From Zooshikella ganghwensis DSM 15267 (GTDB lineage: Bacteria > Pseudomonadota > Gammaproteobacteria > Pseudomonadales > Zooshikellaceae), in contig NZ_AUAF01000030.1 of assembly GCF_000428585.1 (NCBI RefSeq), positions 1 to 46,653 on the forward strand: a stretch of DNA of 46,653 bases, written 5' to 3'. The notes below the pieces were generated by a model, which had not been told where the DNA came from, made no database searches, and saw only the letters and a list, made by a program, of their open reading frames with translations. Each line of letters starts with the position of its first letter. Position 1 is the first letter of the stretch. A program made the translations under genes and the position numbers. Below are positions 1-9,076 of the stretch, piece by piece.

Positions 1-170
1 GTATCTTCATCTAGCCCAAAAAACTCGCCGATGAGCTCCATTGCAATCACTTCAGGATCAGAAAGGGAAGGCATAGCCCCTCGTTCACGTAATCGCTGGC
101 CTTTAAGTAAATCATTAAAGGTATCATCAACCCAGCAATAAACTGCTATGATAAACTCTTCTACTGACAT
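1..170 (-). CDS. Transposase, N-terminal fragment cut by window edge
   Basis: The minus strand reads open from an ATG at 168-170 to the window edge, giving 56 complete codons. The start is preceded by a purine-rich GGGACAGGGG that can serve as ribosome binding site. The peptide begins MSVEEFIIAVYCWVDD and contains LSDPEVIAMELIGEFFG. This resembles the N-terminus of DDE transposases of the IS982 type, where a [S/D]xEVI(T/A)ME(I/L)xGEF(L/F)G segment precedes the catalytic domain. The catalytic residues lie outside the window, so it cannot be said whether the element is intact. Family assignment is from memory of the motif and is less certain than the transposase call. Confidence 0.65.
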   Translation of the reverse strand, partial: MSVEEFIIAVYCWVDDTFNDLLKGQRLRERGAMPSLSDPEVIAMELIGEFFGLDED

Positions 171-865
171 CCCCTGTCCCTTTGAATTTGTTTCGGCAAA
201 ACAAAGGTTGGGGTCAGGGGTTGTCATTTCAAACTAATAAAAGTCGAGCATCGCGTTACATTTATATATTTTCAAAGAAACTTGTAAGTTTACGTTTAAA
301 TATCAAAAAAGATACAGGTATGACTGAGCCATACAGCACATGTAATAGTTACATTAACACTGTATGATGAGTATATATGAATATAAGGGTACTATTTATT
401 GACTTATACCTTTTAACAGGCGGTTTTTAAATATACCTATTTGAAATAGATGTTTAAGAAAAACTGTATGAAACTTTTTAGTGTAATAAGCCTCAGAGGC
501 GTTTGGATTAATATAAGGCTGTACTAAATTAACAATATTGATTCATAGCTAAGCTTTCATCAGGTTGGGCTTTTTTGTTGATGGCAGATATTCTAATTTA
601 GAATTTATTAATGTTGTACGTTTTTTGTCGCATATGTGGTACGCTTTTTAATATAAATTTTTATTAATGTCCAGTTTTTTGCTATGTGTTTATCAGTCTA
701 CTCTAGTGAGAGTTGACTGAATGTCCACTTTGGAGCGTGAGTGCTAGTTTTTTAGCATGATCTATCCTTAAGCCTTTACACAGTTATACAACAAGTATGG
801 GCTTAGTCTCAGTGGTTACTCTTGTTCTAGGTGGTTACTTTAGTGGTGTATATTGAGGAGGAAAT
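171..865. other. Gene-free region between the transposase and the DUF4870 gene
   Basis: No convincing coding region is seen. The first 60 bases probably contain the terminus of the insertion sequence: a segment near 205-238 (GGTTGGGGTCAGGGGTTGTC and what follows) looks like an IS end, but the partner end is outside the window. A short palindrome GCCTCAGAGGC lies at 490-500. The remainder is AT-rich. A possible reading frame at 182-367 has no recognisable product and starts inside the presumed IS end. Confidence 0.5.
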
Positions 866-1264
866 ATGGACGAGCAGGAACAAAAACCCGTTAAGCAAGT
901 AGAGGAACATTCCTCTAGTGACATACCCTCTGCTGAAGAGCGAAATTGGGCAATGGCATGCCATCTTTCCGCATTTACAGGTATATTAGTACCTTTTGGT
1001 TTTATTCTTGCGCCACTCATCATTTGGTTGGTTAAAAAAGATACGATGCCCCTGGTGGCTAAACATGGTGTTGAATCGGTTAATTTTCAAATAACCTTTT
1101 TATTGATTTATGTTGTTTGCACTGTGCTGCTTTTTGTTCTTATTGGATTTGTGTTGTTGCCGATTGCAATGTTAGTACACGCCATTTTTATTATTATGGC
1201 GAGTATCAAAGTCAGCAATGGTGAAGATTATCGCTACCCATTTGCAATCCGCCTCATTAGTTAA
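866..1264 (+). CDS. DUF4870 (Tic20-like) small membrane protein
   Basis: A 132-residue protein with a charged, probably cytoplasmic N-terminus of about 30 residues. The segment WAMACHLSAFTGILVPFG begins the DUF4870 domain. Hydrophobic segments lie near residues 36-57 and 75-110, separated by the conserved KHGVESVNFQ stretch typical of this family. It ends in the characteristic YRYPFAIRLI. A strong ribosome binding site GAGGAGG lies just upstream of the ATG. Function is unknown; family members are small inner-membrane proteins found across bacteria. It appears to be a single-gene unit facing the convergent gene at 1282-2121. Confidence 0.85.
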   Translation: MDEQEQKPVKQVEEHSSSDIPSAEERNWAMACHLSAFTGILVPFGFILAPLIIWLVKKDTMPLVAKHGVESVNFQITFLLIYVVCTVLLFVLIGFVLLPIAMLVHAIFIIMASIKVSNGEDYRYPFAIRLIS

Positions 1265-1281
1265 TGTGACTAACAATTTAA

Positions 1282-2121
1282 TTAAGGTTGGGAAGGGTCA
1301 CGGGGTGTCAGTTTTTCAATAGCTTTTGGGAATTGTGTCAGTGGAAGCCACTTTTGATGTAGATTTTTCATCCAGCCATTTTGATGAAGTTGTTGCAGTT
1401 GCTGATGCCAGCTATCGATATGAGCAGGATGTGACCCTGCGGAAAAAGCGATATACAGTAAGTTCTCCCGTAATGTGAAAACTGGTTTGACTAAGTTAGT
1501 GGGAATATTAGCTTTTTTTAGAATGCCATCAATGGTGAGGTCAGCAGTACACCATAACTCGATTCGGCCCTGAACTAACTGCTGTGCTGAGTATATGGGT
1601 TTGGAAACAATCACTAAATTATTGAAATTTTGCTTTTCCAGTAACTGTTGTTCCACGGCATCACGATAGACGCCAATTCTTCGTATACGTCTTGCCTCTT
1701 CTAATGTGTTGATGTGCAGCTGACTACTCCTCGCAGCATAAAAAGTTGTTTGACCAATAGCTACAGGGCCTATCAAGGTAAACTCTTGTTGTCGCTGGGG
1801 CGTCAGTGTCATGGTAAATAACACAACATTAGGTTCACTGTTGATCATTTTCCAACCTCTGGCCCAGGGTACAATGTAAATAGGTAATGTTTGACTTTGC
1901 ATCGTGAGAAGCTTTTGAATCAACTCAACCGCGTATCCCTTAGGCTTGTTGTTTTCGCTGAAAGTGATAGGAGGCCATTCCTCAGTGAAAAGCTTGAGAG
2001 AAGGTAGCGGTGAAGTTGAGGTTGTCACTGAAACGTTTGAGTCAGCATTCAGGTTAAAGCACGCGACAAAGCTTAGCAAAAGGCATAGAAATGTATAAGT
2101 GAATAACTTAGAACAATTCAT
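1282..2121 (-). CDS. Periplasmic solute-binding protein, family 3 (SBP_bac_3)
   Basis: A 279-residue protein with an N-terminal signal sequence (hydrophobic core about residues 8-22, likely cleavage near LNADS). The mature part starts with LKLFTEEWPPITFSENNKPKGYAVEL, the usual beginning of the amino-acid-type binding-protein fold. The size fits the family. No transporter permease or ATPase adjoins it, so it may be an orphan binding protein, as is common for this group in marine gammaproteobacteria and pseudomonads. A VAC sequence at the end of the hydrophobic core might suggest a lipoprotein, but the position -3 residue is Phe, so ordinary signal peptidase cleavage is preferred. The ligand cannot be predicted. 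Confidence 0.8.
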   Translation of the reverse strand: MNCSKLFTYTFLCLLLSFVACFNLNADSNVSVTTSTSPLPSLKLFTEEWPPITFSENNKPKGYAVELIQKLLTMQSQTLPIYIVPWARGWKMINSEPNVVLFTMTLTPQRQQEFTLIGPVAIGQTTFYAARSSQLHINTLEEARRIRRIGVYRDAVEQQLLEKQNFNNLVIVSKPIYSAQQLVQGRIELWCTADLTIDGILKKANIPTNLVKPVFTLRENLLYIAFSAGSHPAHIDSWHQQLQQLHQNGWMKNLHQKWLPLTQFPKAIEKLTPRDPSQP

Positions 2122-2457
2122 AGGAAGCTTATACGTAAAAATGTCTGCTGCTGGACTCGGTGTTTACTAAAAGCACCTTGAAAGTATAAGTATAAAGCTC
2201 GATTTCACAGGATGTATCTTTTATTGCAGGTGCAGGTGCAGGTGCAGGTTGCTGGTTTAGGTTTATAGCATGTTTTCTTTAAGACCGTTCATCGAGGATT
2301 TTAAATCGGTGAGGCTAGTTATCGTAGTTCTAAAAACTGTTGAAGTATGCGCAGGCGTCAATGGAGTAGGAAGGGGGGAGCAAAAGGACTCAACCACCTG
2401 CAGCGACCAAGCCTGGCAGGGGTTGAGCTTTATGAGCAAGGCAACAGTTATTGAAAA
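2122..2457. other. Gene-free region with a hexanucleotide repeat
   Basis: This 336-bp gap lies upstream of the minus-strand binding-protein gene and downstream of fabI. It should hold the promoter of the former. A perfect fourfold GCAGGT tandem repeat is at 2226-2249. A frame at 2270-2461 has no family resemblance and is not called. Confidence 0.5.
2226..2249. repeat. Tandem repeat (GCAGGT)x4
   Basis: Four perfect consecutive copies of GCAGGT in a non-coding stretch. Such tracts can slip during replication; here it would change promoter-proximal spacing rather than a protein. Confidence 0.85.
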
Positions 2458-3255
2458 TTAATTCTGTTCAAGCTGGCCCATTGCTGTGACATTAAAACCA
2501 CCATCAACATGAGTGATTTCACCAGTAATACCGCTTGCCAGGTCTGAGCATAGAAAAGCAGCGACATTACCTACTTCTTCAATAGTGACATTGCGACGCA
2601 GTGGAGTATTTTGCTCACTAAAGCTGAGCATTTTACGGAAGCTCTTAATGCCTGAAGCTGCCAGTGTACGAATGGGACCTGCAGAGATGGCATTTACCCG
2701 GGTTCCTTCTGGACCCATTGCTGCTGCAGCATAACGCACTGAGGCTTCTAAGCTGGCTTTAGCCAAGCCCATGACATTGTAATTAGGAATAGTTCGCTCA
2801 GCACCAAGATATGACAGCGTTAACAGGGCACCATTGCGATCACGCATCATTTCACGACCTGCTTTAGCGAGGGCAACAAAGCTGTATGCACTGATGTCGT
2901 GAGCAATTTTGAAACCTTCACGTGTTGTTGCATCAACAAAGTCACCCTCAAGTTGATCTCCAGGGGCAAAGCCTACAGAGTGCACAATAATGTCCACGCC
3001 ATCCCACTGTTTTGCAAGCTCAGTAAATACGCTTTCAATATCTTCATCTCGGCTGACATCGCAAGGAAAACAGAGGTCTGCCGATGAGCCCAGTTTGGCA
3101 GCCAGATCTTCGACTCGAGACTTAAGCTTGTCATTCTGATATGTAAATGCCAGCTCGGCGCCTTCGCGACGCATTGCTTCTGCGATACCTGAAGCAATAG
3201 AGAGTTTACTGGCAACACCTACGATTAATGCTTTCTTTCCAGCAAGAAAACCCAT
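2458..3255 (-). CDS. fabI: Enoyl-[acyl-carrier-protein] reductase (NADH) FabI
   Basis: A 265-residue short-chain dehydrogenase-type enzyme that reduces trans-2-enoyl-ACP in the last step of each fatty acid elongation cycle. The N-terminus [25 protein letters not shown] matches the FabI nucleotide-binding motif (GVAxxxSIAxGIA). The catalytic Tyr-x6-Lys signature is visible as YNVMGLAK (about residues 156-163), and a second tyrosine precedes it in [10 protein letters not shown]. The HVDGGFN near the C-terminus is also typical. Length is normal. It is preceded by AGGAAAC, a good ribosome binding site. It lies downstream of the yej transporter genes on the same strand with a 146-bp gap, so it may have its own promoter. 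Confidence 0.97.
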   Translation of the reverse strand: MGFLAGKKALIVGVASKLSIASGIAEAMRREGAELAFTYQNDKLKSRVEDLAAKLGSSADLCFPCDVSRDEDIESVFTELAKQWDGVDIIVHSVGFAPGDQLEGDFVDATTREGFKIAHDISAYSFVALAKAGREMMRDRNGALLTLSYLGAERTIPNYNVMGLAKASLEASVRYAAAAMGPEGTRVNAISAGPIRTLAASGIKSFRKMLSFSEQNTPLRRNVTIEEVGNVAAFLCSDLASGITGEITHVDGGFNVTAMGQLEQN

Positions 3256-3401
3256 ATGTTGTTTCCTATAGTTTGGGAGGGACTATCAATCCCAAGAAAT
3301 GGTTGGGTTGACTTAAAGGCTGTGAAGTATAGAGAATCCAAGCCCCGCTGGCGAGACCTATCAGTGTGTCTTTATGTTAACCAGCCTTTTTTTCCTTTAG
3401 C

Positions 3402-4982
3402 TTACCAAAAGGCAGCCTGTAATAAACTTTGTGTGTAGGGATGCTGAGGGTTTTCAAGCACCTGCTGGGCAGCCCCTTGCTCAACGACTTTGCCAAACTG
3501 CATCACCACCACTTTATGGCTGATAGCTTTGACAACAGCCAAATCATGACTGATGAATATATAACTGAGTTGATACTTTTGTTGTAATGACTTTAATAAA
3601 TCCAGTATTTGCCGTTGAATGGTCCGGTCAAGGGCTGAAGTAGGCTCATCTAAAATAATGAGTTCAGGTCGTAATACCAGTGCGCGGGCAATAGCGATCC
3701 GCTGACGTTGCCCTCCCGAAAACTCGTGAGGGTAGCGATGCTGGACATCGGTAGGTAAGCCGACATCCTCTAAAGCTTGAGCTATCCACTGAGCATGCTG
3801 CTCTGCTTGTTCCGCTTGATGCACAATCAACCCTTCACCAACAATCTGGGCAATGGTCATTCTAGGATTCAGACTGCCAAAAGGGTCCTGAAATACAATT
3901 TGGATAGAACGTCGCAGGGGGCGGAATGCCTTTTGTTTTAACTGATGAATGGGGTTGCCATTAAAGGTCATGGCGCCTTGTGCATTGACCAGCTTCAACA
4001 AGGCAAAGCCAAGCGTTGATTTTCCCGATCCACTTTCGCCGACGATCCCTAGGGTTTCGCCTTGTTTGAGTGAAAAACTAATATCATCAACGGCACGAAC
4101 ATGCCCCGAAACGCGCTTGAAAATGCCTTTGTATATTGGGAACCAAACCTTAAGCTGGTCAACGTCAAGAATGGTTTTAGTTTGCTCTGGGAGTGGCTGG
4201 GGATGACCAGTAGGGATAGACGCCAGTAAATGTTGAGTATATTCGTGCTGTGGGGATTTGAAAACAGAGTGGACTGGACCTTGTTCAACTACCTGCCCTT
4301 GCTGCATAACACAGACATCATCCGCCATATGCTCAACCAGGTTCAGGTCATGGCTAATCAACAGGAGTGCCATGTTAGTTTGCTGCTGTAATGATTTGAG
4401 CAATTCTAAGATTTGTCGTTGAACGGTGACATCCAAAGCGGTAGTAGGTTCATCAGCAATTAGCAGGTCAGGCTTATTGGCCAGAGCCATGGCAATCATT
4501 ACCCGTTGTCGCTGTCCTCCAGATAACTCATGGGGAAAAGCCTGCAATCGACGGCTAGCATCACGGATACCCACTTGCTCAAGTAAGGTGAGAGTCTGTT
4601 GACGGGCTTCATGTTGAGTGGTGCCTTGGTGTAACACAATGGCTTCACCGATTTGTTTTTCAACGGTGTGTAACGGGTTGAGCGATGTCATAGGTTCTTG
4701 AAAAATCATGCCGACACGATTACCGCGAATACGTCTTAAGGCTTCATTGGTTGCGCCCAATAATTCCTGCCCTTGCCAGCGGACACTGCCTTTGGGAAAG
4801 TGTGCTTGTTCTGGGAGAAGTCCCAAAGTGGCTAGCGCGGTGACAGATTTTCCAGAGCCACTTTCCCCAACCAATGCTAATGTTTTCCCCGTATTCAGCT
4901 TAAAGCTGATTTCTTGGACGGCGGTTTGCTGGCGAAATTGAATCATCAGGTTTTCAACTTCAAGTAATGGCGGTTGGTTCAT
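3402..4982 (-). CDS. yejF: Peptide-type ABC transporter, duplicated ATPase YejF
   Basis: A 526-residue protein with two complete ABC ATPase domains in one chain. The first has Walker [10 protein letters not shown] (about residues 38-46), signature LSGGQRQR and Walker [13 protein letters not shown]. The second has Walker [10 protein letters not shown] (about 311-319), signature FSGGQRQR and Walker [13 protein letters not shown]. This fused architecture is that of YejF, which energises uptake of oligopeptides or similar compounds such as microcin C. Its ATG overlaps the stop codon of the permease gene yejE by 4 bases, indicating translational coupling in one operon with yejE, yejB and the two binding-protein genes upstream. 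Confidence 0.95.
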   Translation of the reverse strand: MNQPPLLEVENLMIQFRQQTAVQEISFKLNTGKTLALVGESGSGKSVTALATLGLLPEQAHFPKGSVRWQGQELLGATNEALRRIRGNRVGMIFQEPMTSLNPLHTVEKQIGEAIVLHQGTTQHEARQQTLTLLEQVGIRDASRRLQAFPHELSGGQRQRVMIAMALANKPDLLIADEPTTALDVTVQRQILELLKSLQQQTNMALLLISHDLNLVEHMADDVCVMQQGQVVEQGPVHSVFKSPQHEYTQHLLASIPTGHPQPLPEQTKTILDVDQLKVWFPIYKGIFKRVSGHVRAVDDISFSLKQGETLGIVGESGSGKSTLGFALLKLVNAQGAMTFNGNPIHQLKQKAFRPLRRSIQIVFQDPFGSLNPRMTIAQIVGEGLIVHQAEQAEQHAQWIAQALEDVGLPTDVQHRYPHEFSGGQRQRIAIARALVLRPELIILDEPTSALDRTIQRQILDLLKSLQQKYQLSYIFISHDLAVVKAISHKVVVMQFGKVVEQGAAQQVLENPQHPYTQSLLQAAFW

Positions 4983-6016
4983 AGAGGGAGCTTCCTGGGG
5001 TCAAAAGCATCTCTTGCGGCTTCCCCGACAAAGACCAATAAGGTCAAAATTAGGCTGAGCGTAATAAATGCTGATAATCCCAGCCAAGGGGCTTGCAGGT
5101 TATTTTTTCCTTGGGCGACCAGCTCACCTAATGAGGGGGAGCCTACCGGGAGTCCGAAGCCTAAAAAGTCTAATGAGGTTAATGTCGAAATGGCGGCTGT
5201 TAGAATAAAGGGTAAATAGGTTAGGGTTGCCACCATGGCATTGGGTAGCATATGCCGAAACATTATGATGGAGTTGCTAATGCCTAGTGCTCTAGCGGCA
5301 CGCACATACTCAAGATTCCTGGCCCTAAGAAACTCTGCTCGTACTAAATCCACGAGCTGCATCCAGCTGAATAACAACATAATACCCAGCAGCCACCAAA
5401 AATTTGGGTTCACAAAACTGGATAAAATTATCAGTAAATATAAGGTGGGTAACCCGGAAAATATTTCGATCAGGCGTTGTCCTATTAAGTCAACTTTACC
5501 ACCATAATAACCTTGAGCAGCCCCGACAATGATGCCAATAATGGAACTAAAGATAGTGAGTGTCAGGGCAAACAAAACTGAAATACGAAAGCCGTATATA
5601 ATTCTAGCGACCACATCACGGGCTTTGTCATCGCTGCCTAGCCAGTTATCCAACGAAGGAGGGGCGGGTGCAGGCACTGGAAGGTCCTTAATAATTGTGT
5701 CATAGCTGAAGGGGATGGGAGGCCAAATTAACCAGCCTTCTGCTTCTATTAACTCCTGTACATAAGGGTCTGTATAGTCTGCTTCTGAGGCAAACTCTCC
5801 GCCAAAATCGGTTTCGAAATAGGTTTTGATAACAGGAAAGTAATAACTATCCTGAAACTTAATCAGCACGGGCTTATCGTTGGCAATCCACTCAGCCACT
5901 AATGAAAAACCAAATAGGAAAATAAAAAGCCACAATGAGTAATAGCCACGCCTATTGTTTTTAAATATTTGCCAGCGTCGCTGATTGATGGGACTCAACC
6001 TTTGCATAATCCACAT
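4979..6016 (-). CDS. yejE: ABC transporter permease YejE
   Basis: An inner-membrane permease of the oligopeptide type. An N-terminal helix is followed by a large periplasmic loop (about residues 50-135), then five further helices. The EAA-type motif EYVRAARALGISNSIIMFRH is visible near the end of the fourth helix. The ATG at 6014-6016 is preferred over the in-frame TTG six bases upstream, because GAAGG lies six bases before the ATG. This start overlaps the end of yejB only marginally, so the two genes are translationally coupled. It should pair with YejB to form the membrane channel. Confidence 0.93.
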   Translation of the reverse strand: MWIMQRLSPINQRRWQIFKNNRRGYYSLWLFIFLFGFSLVAEWIANDKPVLIKFQDSYYFPVIKTYFETDFGGEFASEADYTDPYVQELIEAEGWLIWPPIPFSYDTIIKDLPVPAPAPPSLDNWLGSDDKARDVVARIIYGFRISVLFALTLTIFSSIIGIIVGAAQGYYGGKVDLIGQRLIEIFSGLPTLYLLIILSSFVNPNFWWLLGIMLLFSWMQLVDLVRAEFLRARNLEYVRAARALGISNSIIMFRHMLPNAMVATLTYLPFILTAAISTLTSLDFLGFGLPVGSPSLGELVAQGKNNLQAPWLGLSAFITLSLILTLLVFVGEAARDAFDPRKLPL

Positions 6017-6018
6017 AC

Positions 6019-7095
6019 TCAACCTTCCCGGCTTTCAAAGTCAATTCTAGGGTCAATAATCATGTAGGTGATATCGCCAACTAGCTTCAAGAGTAAGCCA
6101 ATTAAGGTGTAAATATACACGGTGGCAAAAACTACGGGATAGTCACGGCTTAGTGCAGCTTCAAAACCAAGTAATCCTAAGCCATCAAGGGAAAAAACCA
6201 CTTCAATCAGTAATGAGCTGGTTAAAAAGATACCGACTAATGCCGCTGGGATCTGGGCGATGACAATTAACATGGCGTTACGAAAAACGTGCCCATATAA
6301 CACTCGCTTTTCAGTGAGTCCCTTGGCTTTTGCAGTTAGCACATACTGCTTATGTATTTCATCTAAGAAAGAATTTTTCGTCAGCATGGTCAGGGTGGCA
6401 AAGCCACTCACGACCATGGCAGTGATAGGCAGTACCAAGTGCCAAAAATAATCCAGCACTTGTTGCCAAAAGGGCAGCTGGTCAAAATGATTAGAAGTCA
6501 GTCCCCTGAGTGGAAACCAGTTAAAGTAGCTGCCACCGGCAAAGAGTACGATAAGTAAAATTGCAAACAGAAAGTTAGGAATGGCATAGCCCACAATAAT
6601 GGTGGTTGATGTCCAAACATCAAAACGACTACCGTGTTTAACTGCTTTTTTGATGCCTAAGGGGATCGATATTAAATAGACTAATAATGTCGTCCAAAGC
6701 CCCAGTGATATCGATACGGGTAATTTATCAATGATTAAATCAGTGACATCCCGATCCCGAAAGAAGCTTTGGCCAAACTCAAAGGTGGCATAGTTTTTCA
6801 GCATCATCCAGAAGCGTTCAGAAGGTGGTTTATCAAACCCATACAGTTTCTTGATTTCTGCTATTAGTTCTGGGCGTAAACCTTGAGCACCTCGGTATTG
6901 TCCATCTGTTGTGGCAATGTCGGCCCCTGTGCCGCCAAGACGACTGCCTGATCCAGTTTGCAGCCCTTGTAGCTGGGCCAGCATCTGCTCAACAGGGCCG
7001 CCAGGGGCAGCCTGAATAATAATAAAGTTAATAAGCATGATGCCAAACAGGGTGGGAATGATCAGTAGTAAGCGTCGGATAATATATACCAGCAT
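6019..7095 (-). CDS. yejB: ABC transporter permease YejB
   Basis: A permease of the DppB/OppB type with an N-terminal helix ([20 protein letters not shown]) and the family-typical [12 protein letters not shown] after it. A periplasmic region of about 100 residues carries an inserted Gly/Thr-rich segment, and five more helices follow. The EAA loop is in [25 protein letters not shown]. The ATG at 7093-7095 is chosen because AGAGG lies eight bases upstream and the protein then begins like E. coli YejB. An in-frame TTG six bases earlier is less likely. The adjacent genes are yejE downstream and two binding proteins upstream. Confidence 0.93.
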   Translation of the reverse strand: MLVYIIRRLLLIIPTLFGIMLINFIIIQAAPGGPVEQMLAQLQGLQTGSGSRLGGTGADIATTDGQYRGAQGLRPELIAEIKKLYGFDKPPSERFWMMLKNYATFEFGQSFFRDRDVTDLIIDKLPVSISLGLWTTLLVYLISIPLGIKKAVKHGSRFDVWTSTTIIVGYAIPNFLFAILLIVLFAGGSYFNWFPLRGLTSNHFDQLPFWQQVLDYFWHLVLPITAMVVSGFATLTMLTKNSFLDEIHKQYVLTAKAKGLTEKRVLYGHVFRNAMLIVIAQIPAALVGIFLTSSLLIEVVFSLDGLGLLGFEAALSRDYPVVFATVYIYTLIGLLLKLVGDITYMIIDPRIDFESREG

Positions 7096-7126
7096 TAACA
7101 AGCCTCTTAAAGCATGCGCATATTGA

Positions 7127-7144
7127 TACCCTTCGCTGAGGGTA
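7127..7144. repeat. Dispersed palindrome, copy 1 (TACCC-8-GGGTA)
   Basis: TACCCTTCGCTGAGGGTA lies between yejB and the upstream binding-protein gene. It has five-base arms around the eight-base loop TTCGCTGA. The same loop and arms recur at 28951-28972 and 30344-30363, with a decayed version at 14098-14117. Confidence 0.75.
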
Positions 7145-7172
7145 AAGCTAGGCCACAGGTAAGCACAGGGTA

Positions 7173-9056
7173 TTAGTTGGCTTTTTTACGGAACGACTTT
7201 ATTTTTTCTGCTTTTTTAGGATCTTCCCACCAGGTATCTAAGGTAAAGCTGTATTTAGGTGTAACCTCAGGTTGACCAAATTTGTTCCAGTAAACCAGGC
7301 GATATTGATTGATATGAAACTGAGGGATCACATAGTGATTCCATAATAAAACGCGGTCCAAAGCACGACAGTAGTTAATGAGTGCTTCGCGGCTAGGGGC
7401 AGAGATGATTTTTTCGACGAGTTGATCGACAACGGGATTTTTAATACCGATATAGTTACGACTACCTGTAATATCAGCCTGTGAGGAATGCCAGAAATCA
7501 CGTTGTTCATTACCTGGTGACTGGCTTTGTCCAAATGAGCTAATAATCATATCAAAGTCAAAACTTTGTACACGTTTAATATACTGCTGAGTGTCGACTT
7601 GCCTGATAGTCATATTAATGCCAAGTTTTTTTAAGTTTTCTTGAAATGGCAGGACAATGCGCTCCATTTCCGGTTGGGCAAGCAATATTTCAAAGGAGAA
7701 CGGTTGATTGGTTTGCTGGTTGATTAACTTGCCTTCTTTTAATACGTAACCTGCTTCTTTCAATAAGTGAAGCGCTTGCCGGAGTTGTTGACGGTTGTTG
7801 CCTGAACCATCGGTTTTGGGTAATTCAAAGGCTTGCGTGAACAGAGCTTCAGGAAGCTCTTTTTTAAATGGCTCAAGGATTTTTAATTCTGCGGGCGATG
7901 GTAGGCCTGATGTGGCCATTTCAGAGTTTTCAAAAAAACTATCAGTACGTTGATAGCTATTGTAAAACAAATTTTTATTGGCCCACTCAAAATCGAAGGC
8001 ATAGCTTAATGCCTGACGCACTTTGCTATCGCTAAAAAGTGGCCGGCGGATGTTGTATATAAAGCCCTGTAAGCCAGCATGAGATAAGTTAGGCTGTGCT
8101 TTTTTTATCATTGCCTGGTTGTTAAACAGCTTACCTTGATATTGAGTAGCCCAGTTTTTGGCACTATTTTCGGAGCGGAAGTCATATTCACCTGCTTTTA
8201 GTGCTTCAATAGCGACAGTAGGATCACGATAGTAATCATAGCGAATAGTATTAAAGTTATATTTTCCGCGATTAACAGGGAGGTCTTTACCCCAATAATT
8301 CGGATCTCGTTGATAGGTAATGGAGCGGCCTGCATCAACCTGGCTGATGGTATAAGGACCACTGCCAATGGGAGGGGTCAGCGAGGTTTTATTAAACGTA
8401 TGCTGGCTCCAGTAGTGTTTGGGTAGAACCGCAAATTGGCCGATAATCATTGCCAGTTCACGATTATCACCAGGTGTGAAGGTAAATTTCACCCGCCATT
8501 TATCCAATGCCTCAACCTGTTTGATATTGGCATAGTAGGTTTTATAAAGAGGGTGTCCTTCTTTTTGTAATAAATTAAAGCTAAATACGACATCTTCTGC
8601 AGTTAGCGGGTGGCCATCATGAAAGTGGATATTTTTGCGTAGATGAAAAATAATCCAGGCGCGATTTTCAGGCCATTCCATCTGCTCAGCAAGTAAACCA
8701 TACATCGTAAAAGGCTCATCTTCGCTGTGATAAAGCAGCGTGTCGTAAAAATAATTGTTGTACAAGTAGGTCAAACCACTGGCAGGAATGCCCTTAACAA
8801 TAAAGGGGTTTAAACTATCAAAACCACTTGAAGAGATCGTTGCTAAATGAAGTGTTCCCCCTTTGGGGGCCGCTGGATTGACAAAGTCAAAATGGGTAAA
8901 GTCGGCAGGGTATTTGGGTTCACCATGAATAGTAATGGCATGACTTTTATAAATTTTTTCTTCAGCATGAAGCCCAAAGCTAAACCCTAGCAAGGTTGCC
9001 AGTAAAAAAAGTATGCTTATGGGGTGAGGCTTTCTTTTTATTTGGCAAGTTAACAT
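7173..9056 (-). CDS. yejA: Extracellular solute-binding protein family 5 (YejA-like), copy 1
   Basis: A 627-residue periplasmic binding protein of the SBP_bac_5 (peptide/nickel) family. The signal peptide is about residues 13-32, ending at GLHAEE. The mature protein begins with the YejA-like [23 protein letters not shown]. It contains [17 protein letters not shown], the usual family-5 signature (about residues 142-158). The length fits YejA. It probably delivers oligopeptides to the YejBEF channel. It is a clear paralogue of the next gene upstream, with the same N- and C-terminal landmarks (for example [19 protein letters not shown] here and WHYFIIPHWHLNYHRVAYW there). It lies 20 bases after that gene's stop. 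Confidence 0.92.
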   Translation of the reverse strand: MLTCQIKRKPHPISILFLLATLLGFSFGLHAEEKIYKSHAITIHGEPKYPADFTHFDFVNPAAPKGGTLHLATISSSGFDSLNPFIVKGIPASGLTYLYNNYFYDTLLYHSEDEPFTMYGLLAEQMEWPENRAWIIFHLRKNIHFHDGHPLTAEDVVFSFNLLQKEGHPLYKTYYANIKQVEALDKWRVKFTFTPGDNRELAMIIGQFAVLPKHYWSQHTFNKTSLTPPIGSGPYTISQVDAGRSITYQRDPNYWGKDLPVNRGKYNFNTIRYDYYRDPTVAIEALKAGEYDFRSENSAKNWATQYQGKLFNNQAMIKKAQPNLSHAGLQGFIYNIRRPLFSDSKVRQALSYAFDFEWANKNLFYNSYQRTDSFFENSEMATSGLPSPAELKILEPFKKELPEALFTQAFELPKTDGSGNNRQQLRQALHLLKEAGYVLKEGKLINQQTNQPFSFEILLAQPEMERIVLPFQENLKKLGINMTIRQVDTQQYIKRVQSFDFDMIISSFGQSQSPGNEQRDFWHSSQADITGSRNYIGIKNPVVDQLVEKIISAPSREALINYCRALDRVLLWNHYVIPQFHINQYRLVYWNKFGQPEVTPKYSFTLDTWWEDPKKAEKIKSFRKKAN

Positions 9057-9076
9057 AAGTTGTATTTTTCCTGTCC

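Noticed and set aside
182-367. 61-codon frame after the transposase
   Set aside because: No family resemblance, no ribosome binding site, and its first part overlaps the presumed IS end.
2270-2461. 63-codon frame between the binding-protein gene and fabI
   Set aside because: Low-complexity, unrecognised translation, no ribosome binding site, and it runs up to the 3' end of fabI on the other strand.
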